Assembly: GCA_013152535.1 (NCBI GenBank)
Contig: JAADGE010000013.1
Coordinates: 55,393-119,392 of the forward strand
From: Chlorobiota bacterium
Lineage (GTDB): Bacteria; Bacteroidota; Bacteroidia; Bacteroidales; JAADGE01
Length of the DNA: 64,000 nucleotides
Direction: 5' to 3'
Part shown: positions 42,269 to 53,800 of the stretch, piece after piece
Numbering within the stretch: the first letter of the stretch is position 1
Layout: every line of letters starts with the position of its first letter
Program-made: the position numbers and the translations under genes
Notes under the pieces: model-generated
Told to the model about the DNA's origin: nothing
What the model saw: the letters and a program-made list of their open reading frames with translations, nothing else
The model's database searches: none

Positions 42269-44404
42269 TTATTTGCAGTACTGTTGCATAAGCAGTTTTG
42301 CATAAGCAATTCCTAATTCCGATGCCTGTTTTAAATCATTACAGGCATTTTCTTTTTGGTCGGTATCCAAATACAACAGAGCTCTGTTGTAATAGGCTGC
42401 CGCCATTTTAGGGTTTATTTCCAAACACTTATTAAAATCACTCAAAGCACTCTTCATGTCTCCGGTTTTTTGCTTTGCCAAAGCTCTGTTAAGATAAGCC
42501 GTATATTGATTGGGCTCTAATTGTATTGAATAATTGTAGTTTTTAATCGCTTCTTCAGTTTTTCCTTCCAGCATTTTTGCTTTTCCGAGGTTTGAATATA
42601 CGGCAGCTTCGTTCGGGTTAAGTTTCAAAGATTTATTAAAATCGGCAATCGCACCTTTAACATCTCCGCTTTTTCCTTTTGCAACGCCTCTGTTTGCATA
42701 ATATGTTGCATCATCAGGATTAAAACTAATTGCCAAATCAAAATCTTTCATTGCACCTTTCAGGTCTCCGAGTTCGGCTTTTGCATTTGCCCTGTTATGA
42801 TATGCATCGGCAAATTGTGCATCTTGCTCAAGTGCTTTTGTAAAATCCTGTATTGATACTTTTATCAAATTTGTATCAGAAGTCAACTTTCCGAGTTCAA
42901 ACTCCGAAACTCCGCGATTATAAAAGGCGTTTTTGTAATCGGGTTTGCCTTTTATTGCCTTTGAGAAATCTTTTATTGCATCTGCTCGAAATTTCTTTGC
43001 CTCATCAAAATTCATTTTATCCGTTGCTTTCGCCGCTTTTCTGTCTTTCCAACTTCCGAGATTATTTTGTGCAACAACCGATGTCGGAGACTTTTTTACC
43101 GTGTCTTTCCAAAGTGTTTCACTGTTTTTCCAAATATCACATCTTTGAAAAGTTAAAACACTCAATATCAAGACATAAACGGCAACACTTCCGTAAGCAA
43201 GCTGTTTATTTTTTTCAGCATATTTCAAAAAAATAAATGCAAGCAAAATAACATAACCTATTGACGGAATATAGGCGTAACGATCGGCATGAATTGCACT
43301 TCCCACCGGAATAAATTGAAGCAACAAAAAAATATTTATAATAAAAAACCCGATTGCAAAAACAAACTCTTTCTTTTTCTTTTTTATCAGCAAAAAAAAT
43401 AAAAATCCTATTAACGCTGTCGGAATAATCATTAAATAATAAATACCGGGAACGGTTTGGTGAATAATATCCGGATAAGGATAAATTGCCGACAAATTTA
43501 CCGGCAAAAGTAACTGTTTGATATATTGCATAAAAGCAAAAGATGCAATAGCAATTCGTTGTATAAAATCATAACCTTGTTCGTCAACCAGAGCTTCGCT
43601 TTGTTTTTGTGCTCCGATTGCTATCATTCCGAAAATAAATGCAAGAATTAAAAACGGTAATTTTTCAAGAATTACTTTTTTGCTTAGTAATTTTCTGCCT
43701 CTCAAATAATCAATTAAAATAAGAGTAACAGCCAAAGATACCGCCTGCCCTTTGGAAAATAAAGAAAGTAAAAACAAAACAAAAGACAGAATAAAAAATT
43801 TTGTTTTTTTATAATCAAGATATTTAACATACGCAATTAATGACAGCACAAAAAACAAAGAATACAACACATCTTTTCGTTCCGAAATCCATGCAACAGA
43901 TTCAACGTGAAGTGTATGAACTGCAAATATTAATGCCGCAACAACCGCCAAATTAAATTTTTTAAACAGCAGATATACAAACCAAAAAACCGATAAACTG
44001 ATTAATACATGCAATAAAATATTTGTGAAATGAAACATAAACGGATTTATATTTCCGTCAGCATCCTCTCCGCCTATGGCGTAATCTATTGATAAAGAAA
44101 TCATTGAGAGCGGATGATAATTTCCCATATAGTACGTTTCGGTATTAAAAAGGGTTTTTACCGTTTCAAAAGAAAGATCTTTAAGGTAAGGATTTGTGTT
44201 CAAATAAAATTCATCGTCCCATGAAGTTATTTCATTATTTAAAGCCGGATAATACGAAACAAAAGTCAGCAAAGCAATAATAAAAATCCAAAAAGTTTTT
44301 GTTTTTGAAGAAACAGATTTGACCGTAATATTCTTTGTTTTTAAAGCTGTTTTATCCCCTTTTAGTGTTTCTTTTTTTAGTGCTTTTTTTCGTTCTCGTT
44401 TCAT
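42269..44404 (-). CDS. Multi-pass membrane protein with TPR repeats (PMT/TMTC-like)
   Basis: A 711-residue protein. After a basic cytoplasmic start, residues about 33-420 contain some 10-12 membrane segments with the first-loop signature NNEITSWDDEFYLNTNPYLK and NYHPLSMISLSIDY, as in PMT/TMTC-type glycosyltransferase-fold proteins. The C-terminal part has about six TPR units (for example KLNPNEAAVYSNLGKAKMLE). It may transfer a sugar from a lipid donor, but no catalytic assignment is certain. It is the last gene of a four-gene minus-strand run from 46215. Confidence 0.8.
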   Translation of the reverse strand: MKRERKKALKKETLKGDKTALKTKNITVKSVSSKTKTFWIFIIALLTFVSYYPALNNEITSWDDEFYLNTNPYLKDLSFETVKTLFNTETYYMGNYHPLSMISLSIDYAIGGEDADGNINPFMFHFTNILLHVLISLSVFWFVYLLFKKFNLAVVAALIFAVHTLHVESVAWISERKDVLYSLFFVLSLIAYVKYLDYKKTKFFILSFVLFLLSLFSKGQAVSLAVTLILIDYLRGRKLLSKKVILEKLPFLILAFIFGMIAIGAQKQSEALVDEQGYDFIQRIAIASFAFMQYIKQLLLPVNLSAIYPYPDIIHQTVPGIYYLMIIPTALIGFLFFLLIKKKKKEFVFAIGFFIINIFLLLQFIPVGSAIHADRYAYIPSIGYVILLAFIFLKYAEKNKQLAYGSVAVYVLILSVLTFQRCDIWKNSETLWKDTVKKSPTSVVAQNNLGSWKDRKAAKATDKMNFDEAKKFRADAIKDFSKAIKGKPDYKNAFYNRGVSEFELGKLTSDTNLIKVSIQDFTKALEQDAQFADAYHNRANAKAELGDLKGAMKDFDLAISFNPDDATYYANRGVAKGKSGDVKGAIADFNKSLKLNPNEAAVYSNLGKAKMLEGKTEEAIKNYNYSIQLEPNQYTAYLNRALAKQKTGDMKSALSDFNKCLEINPKMAAAYYNRALLYLDTDQKENACNDLKQASELGIAYAKLLMQQYCK

Positions 44405-44416
44405 TTTGTTGTTTTT

Positions 44417-44848
44417 TTATTCCGAATACACCATTTTATAATGTTCAATATTTGCTTCGTAAAACCATTCCCCTACTTTTTTAAATCCGAGTTTTTCATA
44501 AAAAAGCATTGCCTGAACCTGAGAATTTAAATAAATTTTCTTTTTTGCCGGAATATACTCATTCATAATGTATTGAACTAAATCAATTCCTATGTTTTTT
44601 CCTCTGAAACTTTTATAAACGGCAACACGTTCTATTTTAATACCTTCTTTCGTTATTCTGACTCTTGATGTTCCGGCAGGTTTTCCTTCGAAAAAAATAA
44701 GAAAATGTGTTGCCTCATCGTCCAAGCCGTCAAATTCTTCTTCTTTATCGGTATTTTGTTCTTCGACAAAAACTTTCAGGCGAATTTTAAATGCTTCCTG
44801 CAGTAATTTTTTATTATCAAATTTAAATTTTACAATTTTCGGCAACAT
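44417..44848 (-). CDS. GNAT-family N-acetyltransferase
   Basis: A 143-residue GNAT protein with IRLKVFVEEQNTDKEEEFDG near the start, GTSRVRI and KIERVAVYKSFRGKNIGIDL, which carries the acetyl-CoA R-G-x-x-I-G loop, and FYEKLGFKKVGEWFYE. The layout is similar to ElaA-like proteins. Its first codon touches the stop of the SDR gene (shared base 44848), so the two are probably co-translated. Confidence 0.87.
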   Translation of the reverse strand: MLPKIVKFKFDNKKLLQEAFKIRLKVFVEEQNTDKEEEFDGLDDEATHFLIFFEGKPAGTSRVRITKEGIKIERVAVYKSFRGKNIGIDLVQYIMNEYIPAKKKIYLNSQVQAMLFYEKLGFKKVGEWFYEANIEHYKMVYSE

Positions 44849-45654
44849 TATAAAAATGGTTTTAACATTTCTATACTGATATTATACAATTTATTCTGTA
44901 CATCGGTGTCATAAGATATCGGATTGCTTTGCATAGGACGCCGATTTTCCAAATACCAGCCGGAAATTCCGTTTGTTGCCTCAGTTTCGGCAGCATAAAG
45001 CATTGTTTCGGCACCTTCGCTTACAGGCAGACCTCCGCTCCAAGCCGCATTCAACAATTTGGTTTCAATAACTCCGGGATGTAAACAATTAATACAAACT
45101 TCATTATTTTCATACATTCGTCCGAGTTTGTAAGTATGCAAAATGTTTAACAATTTACTTAAAGAATACGCCGAACTTCCTTCATAATTTTTTTCACCCT
45201 GCAAATTTTCAAAATCTGCGCCGGAAGAATGTATCATTGAAGTAACATTTAAAACACGAGCACCTTCGGTATCTTTTATTTTTGAAATTAATTTTTCGGT
45301 CAACAATACATGTGCTAAATAGTTAACCTGAAAGGTTCTTTCAAAACCGTCTTTTGTTATTTCTCTTTTTGGCAAAAACTCTGCTGCATTATTAAACAAA
45401 ACATCAATTTTATCAAAATTTGCATTAATTTCATTTGCGGCATCGGCTACTTGTTTCAAATCAGTAAAATCTGCCTGTATTCCTAATACCGATTCGTTAA
45501 TTTGCCTAATTTCTTTAAGCGTATTTACAATGCGTTCTTCATCTCTTCCGTGAACAATTACCTGTGCTCCTTTTTCCGCTGCTTTTTTTGCCGTTTCTTT
45601 ACCAATTCCGTCGGTTGCTCCGGTTATGAACACAACTTTATTTTTTAAATCCAT
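44848..45654 (-). CDS. Short-chain dehydrogenase/reductase
   Basis: A 268-residue SDR of the retinol-dehydrogenase-like group: FITGATDGIGKETAK (nucleotide loop), VLFNNAAEFLP, VTSMIHSSG, and the catalytic Y-x3-K in SAYSLSKLLN. A complete, probably active oxidoreductase; the substrate is unknown. Confidence 0.9.
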   Translation of the reverse strand: MDLKNKVVFITGATDGIGKETAKKAAEKGAQVIVHGRDEERIVNTLKEIRQINESVLGIQADFTDLKQVADAANEINANFDKIDVLFNNAAEFLPKREITKDGFERTFQVNYLAHVLLTEKLISKIKDTEGARVLNVTSMIHSSGADFENLQGEKNYEGSSAYSLSKLLNILHTYKLGRMYENNEVCINCLHPGVIETKLLNAAWSGGLPVSEGAETMLYAAETEATNGISGWYLENRRPMQSNPISYDTDVQNKLYNISIEMLKPFL

Positions 45655-45675
45655 AATTTTCTTATAATTAATTGT

Positions 45676-46215
45676 TTATATAAGCTTTCGTGTTTTTTGT
45701 TTATAGTCTTTATATAAATTTCCGTATTGCTTCTCACATATTTTTTCTTCTTCATTAAGAATAAAATACAGGCTGTAAAAATGCAAAAAAGCAATGATAA
45801 ATAAAAATCCGGAAAATGTTACTAACAACATTCCCGAAATAATGATAAAAAACGAAATATAAACCGGATGTCGAGAAAATTTATAAATTCCGGATGTTAC
45901 CGGCAAATGATATTCCGAAATTGCAAAATATAACATTGCCGCGGCATAAAGAAAAATTCCGATTACGAAAATAACAATTCCGATATAAAAAAAGATATTT
46001 TCCGTTTTTAGAGGAATAAATATTGAGCTTAAGAACATTAAATAAAAGGTAGTTTTATTCAGTATTGTATAGCCTTTTAATTGCGGCACCGTAATAAATT
46101 CCTTAATGTTATATTTCGGAAAAAGGACAATGAATCCGAAATTCAACAACAAAAAAACGCTCGTAAACAGCCATAAATTATAAACAGATAATGATATTTC
46201 GAAATACGTTTTCAA
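45676..46215 (-). CDS. Integral membrane methyltransferase-like protein (ICMT/PEMT type)
   Basis: A 179-residue protein with about five membrane segments. The C-terminal half has GIYKFSRHPVYISFFIIISG and NEEEKICEKQYGNLYKDYKQ, the RHP and EE ... Y-x-x-Y motifs of isoprenylcysteine carboxyl methyltransferase and related phospholipid methyltransferases that bind S-adenosylmethionine. The substrate is unknown. First gene of the minus-strand run. Confidence 0.82.
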   Translation of the reverse strand: MKTYFEISLSVYNLWLFTSVFLLLNFGFIVLFPKYNIKEFITVPQLKGYTILNKTTFYLMFLSSIFIPLKTENIFFYIGIVIFVIGIFLYAAAMLYFAISEYHLPVTSGIYKFSRHPVYISFFIIISGMLLVTFSGFLFIIAFLHFYSLYFILNEEEKICEKQYGNLYKDYKQKTRKLI

Positions 46216-46291
46216 ATTTTCCGGATTTTGGTCAAAAAGATTATTCTTTTAATTAATAATTTCTAATTTTACTTTTTAATTCAAATATTTT

Positions 46292-46993
46292 ATGAAGAAT
46301 ACTTTAAAATTGTCATTTTTTATATTCTTATTAATCAGCACTTTATATTCATCTCACATGGATGCTCAAACTTCGGTTAAGAGTATAAACCCGGATCAAA
46401 TTCCCCAAAAACACAAATATAGGTTTATTCACAATAAATATCTTGAAAAGGTATCAAATTTAGATGATTTAAATCCGGAATGCTACAATGTTGATGATTC
46501 CGCCTCTTATTATTCAGAAATTGATTCGTTTATTGTAAAAAAAGACATCAACACCGTTTGGCACAAATACAAAACTATCAGTTTAAAAGATACATACAGC
46601 GGTCATATTGTAAAATTGGGCTTTGTATATTCGAAAAAGAAAAGAAAAATTTATTATATAAACGATAAATATGACGGCATTAAAGTTGGTCAGATTTATT
46701 TCATTCGACTGAATTTACTCGGCGGAATAAAAAAATTAATTGTTGCTTACGAAATTACAAAAATTGACAACAACAATAAAATGATACAGTTTTGTTATAT
46801 AAATAACGGAATATCACAGGGTTCACAGCGGATTTATTTATACAAAACAAAAGAAGGTTTTACAAAAATTTTACATAAAACATATTATAAAAGCCGTTCA
46901 AAATTAAGAGACCGCCGGTTGTATCCGATATTTCACAAAAGGATTGTTGATGAGCTGCATCATAACTTAATAAATTCTCTTTCTTTAAATTAA
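46292..46993 (+). CDS. Secreted hypothetical protein
   Basis: A 233-residue protein with a Sec signal peptide (LSFFIFLLISTLYSS, cleavage near DAQT). The mature part is lysine- and tyrosine-rich with a motif KLGFVYSKKKRKIYYINDK and a basic helical end (RRLYPIFHKRIVDELHHNLI). I do not recognise a family with certainty; a lipid-binding SRPBCC-like fold is only a guess. It converges with hemW. Confidence 0.65.
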   Translation: MKNTLKLSFFIFLLISTLYSSHMDAQTSVKSINPDQIPQKHKYRFIHNKYLEKVSNLDDLNPECYNVDDSASYYSEIDSFIVKKDINTVWHKYKTISLKDTYSGHIVKLGFVYSKKKRKIYYINDKYDGIKVGQIYFIRLNLLGGIKKLIVAYEITKIDNNNKMIQFCYINNGISQGSQRIYLYKTKEGFTKILHKTYYKSRSKLRDRRLYPIFHKRIVDELHHNLINSLSLN

Positions 46994-47003
46994 TATCGGT
47001 AAG

Positions 47004-48141
47004 CTAAAGATAAAATAAGTCTTCAATAATAAAATCTTCAATAAATTTTCCCTGTTCCGTTACATACAGAATATTTTTTTTTTCTGTCAAGTTTCCTTTT
47101 TCTATATGCTTTTGTGCTTTTTCAACCAGAAATTCGGCATAGTTTTCACATATTTTCTTTTTTACAAAATTAATATCAACACCCCACATTGTACGTAATC
47201 GTGTAATAATATAATCGTTATATTTATCTTTTTCGGAAAGGATTTCTTTTTTAAAATAATTATTGTCCTCTCCTGTTCTTTTAATGTATTCTTTAATATT
47301 TTTAATGTTAAACTGCCGAGAATTACCGTTATAAGAATGTGCCGAAGCTCCGATACCGAGATAATGTTTTTGCTGCCAGTAAGCTGTATTATGTTTTGAA
47401 AAAAAACCTTCTTTTCCGAAATTTGATGTTTCGTATTGAAAAAAATTATTTTTTTTTGCCTCTTTTTGTAAAATTTTAAACTGAATTATACTTTCTTCTT
47501 CGGAAATTTCTTTTATTTTTCCTGTTTTAAGTCTTTTTATAAAAACCGTGTTCGGTTCATAAGTCAGATGATATGCCGAAAGATGCGGTATTTTCAGTTC
47601 AAAAAAAGAATTAAGATTTTTTTTCCATTTTTTGGAAGACATCCCGGGCAAACCGTAAATTAAATCTCCGCTTATATTCGAAAATCCGTTATCTTGTGCT
47701 TTTTTAACGACAAACATACTTTGTTCGGCACTGTGTCTCCTATTCATCATTTGCAAATCATCATCAAAAAACGATTGAATACCTATACTTAAACGATTAA
47801 TCGGAGTTTTTTTTAATTCTTTTAAATAACTGTTGCTTAAATCATCGGGATTTGCTTCCGCAGTAATTTCAACTTTTTCCGAAACATTGTAAGTTTTGTA
47901 AATTTGCTCAAAAATTTCGTTTAATTCTTTTTCGCTTAACAAAGACGGTGTTCCGCCACCCAAATAAATAGTTTCAACCGGCTTATTTTGAAGATAATTT
48001 TTTCTTAATCCCAATTCTTTTATTAATGTTTGCAAATATTCTTCCTTATATTGCAAAGACAATGACATAAAAAAATCGCAATAATAACATTTCTTTGCAC
48101 AAAAAGGAATATGTATATAAATACCTATAAATACCTGCCAT
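47004..48141 (-). pseudogene. hemW: HemW, start region split by a 10-bp tandem duplication
   Basis: The body encodes a complete radical SAM HemW: IYIHIPFCAKKCYYCDFF with the C-x3-C-x2-C cluster site, YLGGGTPSLLS, EANPDDL, SIGIQSFFDDDL and the HemN C-terminal region. The normal start M-A-G-I-Y-I-H-I-P-F-C is visible at 48141, but GGTATTTATA is present twice in tandem (48116-48135 on the plus strand), which shifts the ATG out of frame. Without one copy the gene is 376 codons, a normal length. As it stands, translation would need a remote start such as TTG 48227 with a 30-residue non-homologous leader. HemW is a haem chaperone. Confidence 0.85.
48116..48135. repeat. 10-bp tandem duplication in hemW
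   Basis: TATAAATACC occurs twice back to back (48116-48125 and 48126-48135). It lies 4 bp inside the ancestral hemW start and changes the frame by +1. Confidence 0.9.
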
Positions 48142-48707
48142 ACAATGAGTTTAAATATTTTATAAGATATTTTTGATTTTGATATTAATTTTGATACAGA
48201 ATTTTTTCCGGACAATACAACAAACAAAATTATTTTTTAATTTAAAAACCAATGCAGATTTACAAAAAAAACAATTATTATTGATAATTCTTCTTTTAAT
48301 TTTAGTATCAGCGAAACAATTAAACTCATTCAAATTTGACAAAAACATTCTCTTTTATCATAATAACAGCCAATTATAAAAACTATAAAATATGTCTTCC
48401 GAAAAAAAATCAAAAAAAAACGCCTTCCCCCCGGTTAGATTTTTCCGATTTAAGCAATTAAACAAAAAAAGAAAGAATAATCTCTTTTTCAGAATAAATT
48501 ATTAAGAATTAAAACACCGAATTTAATTTAAAAATAAGACAGAAACAAAAAATGTGTTTTATAATATATCATTTTTTGAAACATCTTTAAAAAGTATTTT
48601 TTAATTTGTTTTAATATTTTAAGTATGAAATTTATTTAATTAAATTGTTTAAAGCTGCACAAAGCATGTACAATAGCCTCTTAATACAAAAATTTAAGTT
48701 TAAAATT
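48142..48707. other. Intergenic region without recognised gene
   Basis: About 566 bp of AT-rich sequence between divergent genes. I see no convincing protein; small frames on both strands are composed mostly of Lys/Ile/Leu/Phe. A C-rich spot lies near 48427-48436, and a weak stem, AAAAAATG (48547-48554) with CATTTTTT (48570-48577), is present. Promoters for both flanking genes must lie here, but no clear -7 box could be fixed. Confidence 0.5.
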
Positions 48708-50825
48708 ATGATAAGAATAAAAAGAATTTTTCCGCTCCTTGTTTTGCTTATTACCGGAACGGCAGCAAATTCGCAAGACTTTGTTTACGACTGGGTTAGA
48801 AGTGCCGGAGGAGAACGCTGGGATTTGGCAAATGCTGTTGTAATTGATACTGAAAAAAATGTTTATATGGCCGGCGGATTTGAGCAAACCGCATTTTTCG
48901 GAAACGATTCAATTGTTTCTTCCGGAGATCGAGATATTTTCATTGCCAAATATGACAGTTTGGGAACACTTATATGGCTGAAAAGTGCCGGAGGCAAAAA
49001 ATACGATAATGTTATTGATATGAAAATTGATAACGAAAATAATCTTTTAGTAACCGGAAATTTTCAAGATACTTCATATTTTGATAACAGCAAATTAATT
49101 ACCGACGGATACATGAATATTTTTATTGCAAAATATTCATCTGACGGTAATGTCCTTCAAATTAAAAAAATTAATGCAGAAACCAAAGCAAAAAAACTGG
49201 TTCTGACGCCGGCAGGCAATACCGATTTTTTTCTTTCCGGAACCTATTATAATCAAATGAATATTGACAGCGATACAATTCAGTCAACCGGAGGAACAAA
49301 TATTTTTGTCGCTCGCTTCAAAAATGATTTTACAAGTAAATCTTTGATTAATATCGAAGGATATTCCGACATTTCATTAAAAGATATAAAATATTTCGAA
49401 CATGAAATATATTTACTTTGTGATTTTACCGACAGTATTGACATAAACGGCAGCATATACCGGGCATACGGAAGTTCCGATATATTAATGTTGAAAATTG
49501 ACTCAACGGACAATATAAAAAATGAAAAACATATAGCGGGGTTCGGACCGGATGAAGCCTGTTCACTAATTATTGATAAAGATTCAAGCATTTATTTAAG
49601 TTCGGAATTTGAATCTGTATTATACTTTGACGAAGATTCTTTAATTTCCGAAGGCGGAAAAGATTTGTTGCTTATGAAAACAGACAATAATTTTAATACG
49701 TTGTGGTATAAACAAATAGGAAGTAATACAAACGAATATTCGAATAGCTTGCTGGTAAATTCCGTTGGTACAGTCTATCTGACGGGAAGTTTTTCCGATA
49801 ATTTAACAATTAAAAATAAAACCATTACTTCAAAAGATATGACAGCCGATATGTTTATTGCCGAATTTACTCCGACCGGTAATAATATCGGCTTAAAACA
49901 AGCCGGAGGCAGCGGAAACGAATATAATAATATTGTAATAAACGACCCTGATAATTATTTATACATTATCGGAGATTTTGCTTACAATTTTGCTTTTGAA
50001 ACCGACAGCATCAGTTCCGATTCAATTTTTTCCGCAAATAACGATGATATTTTTATTGCACGTTTTTACGACTGTACTTATGCTAATTTTCCCGATATAG
50101 GAAACGATACAAGTTTTTGCGGATACGGTAGTTTGCATGTACGCAATGACATAAAAAATCCCGAAGTAATTTTCGGACACTATAATAAATATTTGTGGAA
50201 TACGGGACATCAAGGAAAATACATAACAATTTATGACTCGGGATATTACAGTGTAACAACAACCGACAGTCATAAATGCAGAGTTACAAGTAACAGTATT
50301 TTTGTCGCTGTTAATCCGGTTCCCGAACCCGATTTGGGTAACGATATTTATGCAACACCCGAAGAAATTATTGAATTAAACGGCGGAAATTTTAAAACTT
50401 ATCATTGGAACAACGATTCCACAACGCAAAGCTTAAATGTAAATACATTCGATTTACATAATTTTGTAACTAATTTCAGCCTTACGGTTACAAATTCATT
50501 CGGATGTATGGGAGAGGACGATATTAATATTTTTGTTCAGAGAGCAAATTCTTCTCCGAAATTGAGTAAAATAACTAAAAAAATTATTTCCCGATCATCA
50601 TTAGTTTATCCTAATCCCAACAACGGACATTTCTTTGTTCCTCTGAATAATATTGATGAAAAAATTCAAAATATAAAAATATACACAGCTGAAAGCAAAA
50701 AAGTTTATGAAAACACACATATCAACAGCGATAACTTAGAGATTAATTTAAAAACAAAAGGGGTACATTATTTATTTTTTGAAACTGAGAACAGTTTATT
50801 TTTTGAAAAAATTATCGTTTTATAA
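48708..50825 (+). CDS. Secreted SBBP-like repeat protein with T9SS sorting domain
   Basis: About 705 residues from ATG 48708, chosen because it begins the signal peptide (IKRIFPLLVLLITGTAANSQ). The mature part has several repeats of about 50-60 residues with DIFIAKYDSLGTLIWLKSAG and variants, the SBBP/beta-propeller-like pattern. An Ig-like region with GNDTSFCGYG follows near 485-620. The last about 75 residues (YPNPNNGHFFVPLNN ... FFEKIIVL) form a type A T9SS sorting domain, so it is exported across the outer membrane. It is the first of three secreted proteins in a row and lies just before the RHS genes. Confidence 0.85.
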   Translation: MIRIKRIFPLLVLLITGTAANSQDFVYDWVRSAGGERWDLANAVVIDTEKNVYMAGGFEQTAFFGNDSIVSSGDRDIFIAKYDSLGTLIWLKSAGGKKYDNVIDMKIDNENNLLVTGNFQDTSYFDNSKLITDGYMNIFIAKYSSDGNVLQIKKINAETKAKKLVLTPAGNTDFFLSGTYYNQMNIDSDTIQSTGGTNIFVARFKNDFTSKSLINIEGYSDISLKDIKYFEHEIYLLCDFTDSIDINGSIYRAYGSSDILMLKIDSTDNIKNEKHIAGFGPDEACSLIIDKDSSIYLSSEFESVLYFDEDSLISEGGKDLLLMKTDNNFNTLWYKQIGSNTNEYSNSLLVNSVGTVYLTGSFSDNLTIKNKTITSKDMTADMFIAEFTPTGNNIGLKQAGGSGNEYNNIVINDPDNYLYIIGDFAYNFAFETDSISSDSIFSANNDDIFIARFYDCTYANFPDIGNDTSFCGYGSLHVRNDIKNPEVIFGHYNKYLWNTGHQGKYITIYDSGYYSVTTTDSHKCRVTSNSIFVAVNPVPEPDLGNDIYATPEEIIELNGGNFKTYHWNNDSTTQSLNVNTFDLHNFVTNFSLTVTNSFGCMGEDDINIFVQRANSSPKLSKITKKIISRSSLVYPNPNNGHFFVPLNNIDEKIQNIKIYTAESKKVYENTHINSDNLEINLKTKGVHYLFFETENSLFFEKIIVL

Positions 50826-50882
50826 TTTAAACCGCTGTGAATTTTTGAAATCAATAAAACAAAATATTAAAATATAATTGTA

Positions 50883-53800
50883 ATGAAAATATTAAAAACT
50901 GTAATAATCTTTTTTTATTTACTTGTTGTAACCGGCGAACTTAATGCACAAAGCACAAAAGATGCTGCTTCATTTCCGGTTCCTTACCAATACGGAAATA
51001 TTCCCGTAAACCTTTCTACCGGTGCCCCAAATATTAATATCCCTCTTTGGACGGCAAGCAGCGGCAATTTAACTGTACCGATTTCTGCAAGTTACAACTC
51101 AAACGGATTGCGTTCTTCAGATATTCCGGGCATTATCGGGCTCCAATGGAATTTAAATGTCGGCGGAAGCATTACTCAAATTGTCAGAGGGAAAAACAAC
51201 TTGGGAGTTGCAGAAAATCAGGATAGTATCATTTCTCCTTCAACTTCATTTATGGGTGGTGTTAATAGCGGACATACAGATGCTGAACCGGACATCTATA
51301 AGGTAAATGCCCCGGGATTAAGCGTTGATTTTATGTTGGCAGAAAACAATAAGGTTGTACAATTAACCAAGAGCAATGTTAAGATACAATATATCAGCCT
51401 GTTGCAAGGATTTGTTATAACCTCGGAAGAAGGCATAAAATATTATTTTAACAACCGAAAAATATTCTCTTACCAAAATACAGATGATAAAAGTACCTTT
51501 TCTTATGTTTGGTTTTTAGGAAAAATTGAAAATTCCGACAATACGCATTTTATTATATTTAAATATACCGATCAAAGTGATTTCGGAAATAATTATATTT
51601 TTTGCTACGGAAATAATTATACCGGAACAAGTACTGTAAACGGAGTTACTTCAAAAGAATATGCCGTAACATTTACTGTGTTGAAATTTATAAAATCTGT
51701 TGAAACAGAAAATGAAATAATTTATTTTAATTATTTTACGCCGAATAATTACAAGTCTCCGTATCCTCGATATAAAATTACTGAAATACCTTTTAAAAAT
51801 AAAAAAGAAATTCCTCCGTCTCCATATTTTAACAGAACAGAAATATTTTTAGAAAACATCCTTATTGAAAATAAAAATGAAGAACTGAATAAAAAGTATG
51901 TTTTCAATTATTATGTTAATTCTTATAACAGAGTTTTTTTAAACAGTATCACGGAGAAAAATAATGCCGGCGATTCATTACCTTCGTATAAATTTGAATA
52001 TTATGACCTTGACAATACAGGTGAAGTTTTCAACAGACAAACCGATTATTGGGGATATTATAATCCCGGTGCAACAAATTTATTCCCTGCAGACACTGTC
52101 CCCGTCGGGATGATTAAAAAGATTTATTACCCTGCAGGAGGGTTTACGAAATATTTTTACGAACCCAACACCTATTGTTTCGACACAGAGGAAACTCCGT
52201 GGCACAATGACAAATGGAAACAGACACTTTTTAATAACGGGTTTTTCAGTTTTTACAAATCAAAAAATCTGAGAGGCGGAGGATACAGAATTCGTAAAAT
52301 TGAAAAACATACAGAAAATACCGTTTCTTCAAAAATATTTGATTATTCAAATGACATTATAATTGACGACACTACGGTTTTTACCGTATCTTCAGGGAGA
52401 TTAACAAGTTATCCCATAAATAGTTACTCTTATTTTTATTATTGGAACGATGATTCCGACAGTATTTCCGTTTCAATATCATCAAGCAATCACTTAGGTA
52501 TTGAACAAGGATATATTGCTTACGAAAAAATATCTGTTTACGACGAAGGACTTATTTATAACAACGAAGAAGAAAACTTTGAATACGAAAACGCACTTTA
52601 TCACTATCGCGGAAAAAACGGAAAAACGGTGTATTTATACACTATGCCGACACCTGTTTTTTACGACAATTTTCCCTATATTTTGACAGTCTATCCTCAT
52701 AACGAATTAGGTTTGCTGAAAGAACAGACTGTTTATGACAAAGATAATAACATAATTTCAAAACAACACTTTAATTATTCTGTTACCGAAAATCAGAATA
52801 ATAAAAGATACGGACTGAAAGTTATTGAACGTTCTGACAGTTCTTTCTATAATGCAAAATACGCAATTATTCCCAAATCAATAGAATTACTTAACAAAAC
52901 AGATTTAATATACGCAACAAACGGCGGTGCGGATACACTGAAAAACAACATTCAATATTCTTACACAAGAAATAATACAGAAAGAAAATACCCCGTAAAA
53001 ATATCACAAACAGAAAGCAACGGAGATACGCTCGACACATATTTATATTATCCCGAAGATTTTGCAGACAGTTCAGAACTTGACCCGAACGGAGTTTATA
53101 CAGAAATGATTGCAAGAAATATCTGCAGCCCCGTTTTAAAAACCGAAGTTTATAAAAACAATAAATTAGTTTCAGGAAAAAAAACAAATTTCAACTTTGT
53201 TGTTACAAGCGATAATAAAACGTTAATTCTGCCCGAAACAACTCAAATTTGGGAAGCAGGTGCATACAAAACAGTTGACCGGTTCGATAAATATACCGAT
53301 AAAGGTAATTTGCTCGAAACTCACGGAATCGACAGTATTTATAAGGCGGTTATTTACAATTCGGAAGAAACAAAAGTCATTGCAAATGTTACAAATGCAA
53401 AAGAAGATGAAATTTTTCACGCTGATTTTGAAAAACTTACGGATAATTTCAGCACAAATTCATACACCGGAAAATATTCAAAACAAATTTCGGGAACCGA
53501 CAGTGCAGAAGCCTGCGCCGGAGTTCATGATTTTGACAGAACAAAACTTGTAAGCAATAAATATACTTTTTCTGCTTGGGCAAACACAAACTCCGAAGGG
53601 GTAAAACTAATTTTACAGAAAAAAACAGACAGTCCGAATAATCCGTGGAAATCATACACAATCCCGAATACAGGCGGTAAATGGAAATACTTTGAACTCA
53701 CTGCCGATATCGGAACATTTTCAGGAACTGTTCTCAGATGTGAAGTTTGGGCTAACGGACAAAATGCACTTGTTGACCAAGTCAGGTTTTATCCTGCAGA

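Noticed and set aside
42853..43236. 127-codon plus-strand frame
   Set aside because: Antisense to the TPR membrane protein gene; no support.
48173..48379. Short frames upstream of hemW on both strands
   Set aside because: Dominated by Leu/Ile/Lys repeats of AT-rich DNA; no signal peptide, partner or conservation visible.
53260..53553. 97-codon plus-strand frame inside the first RHS gene
   Set aside because: Out-of-frame shadow of the RHS protein.
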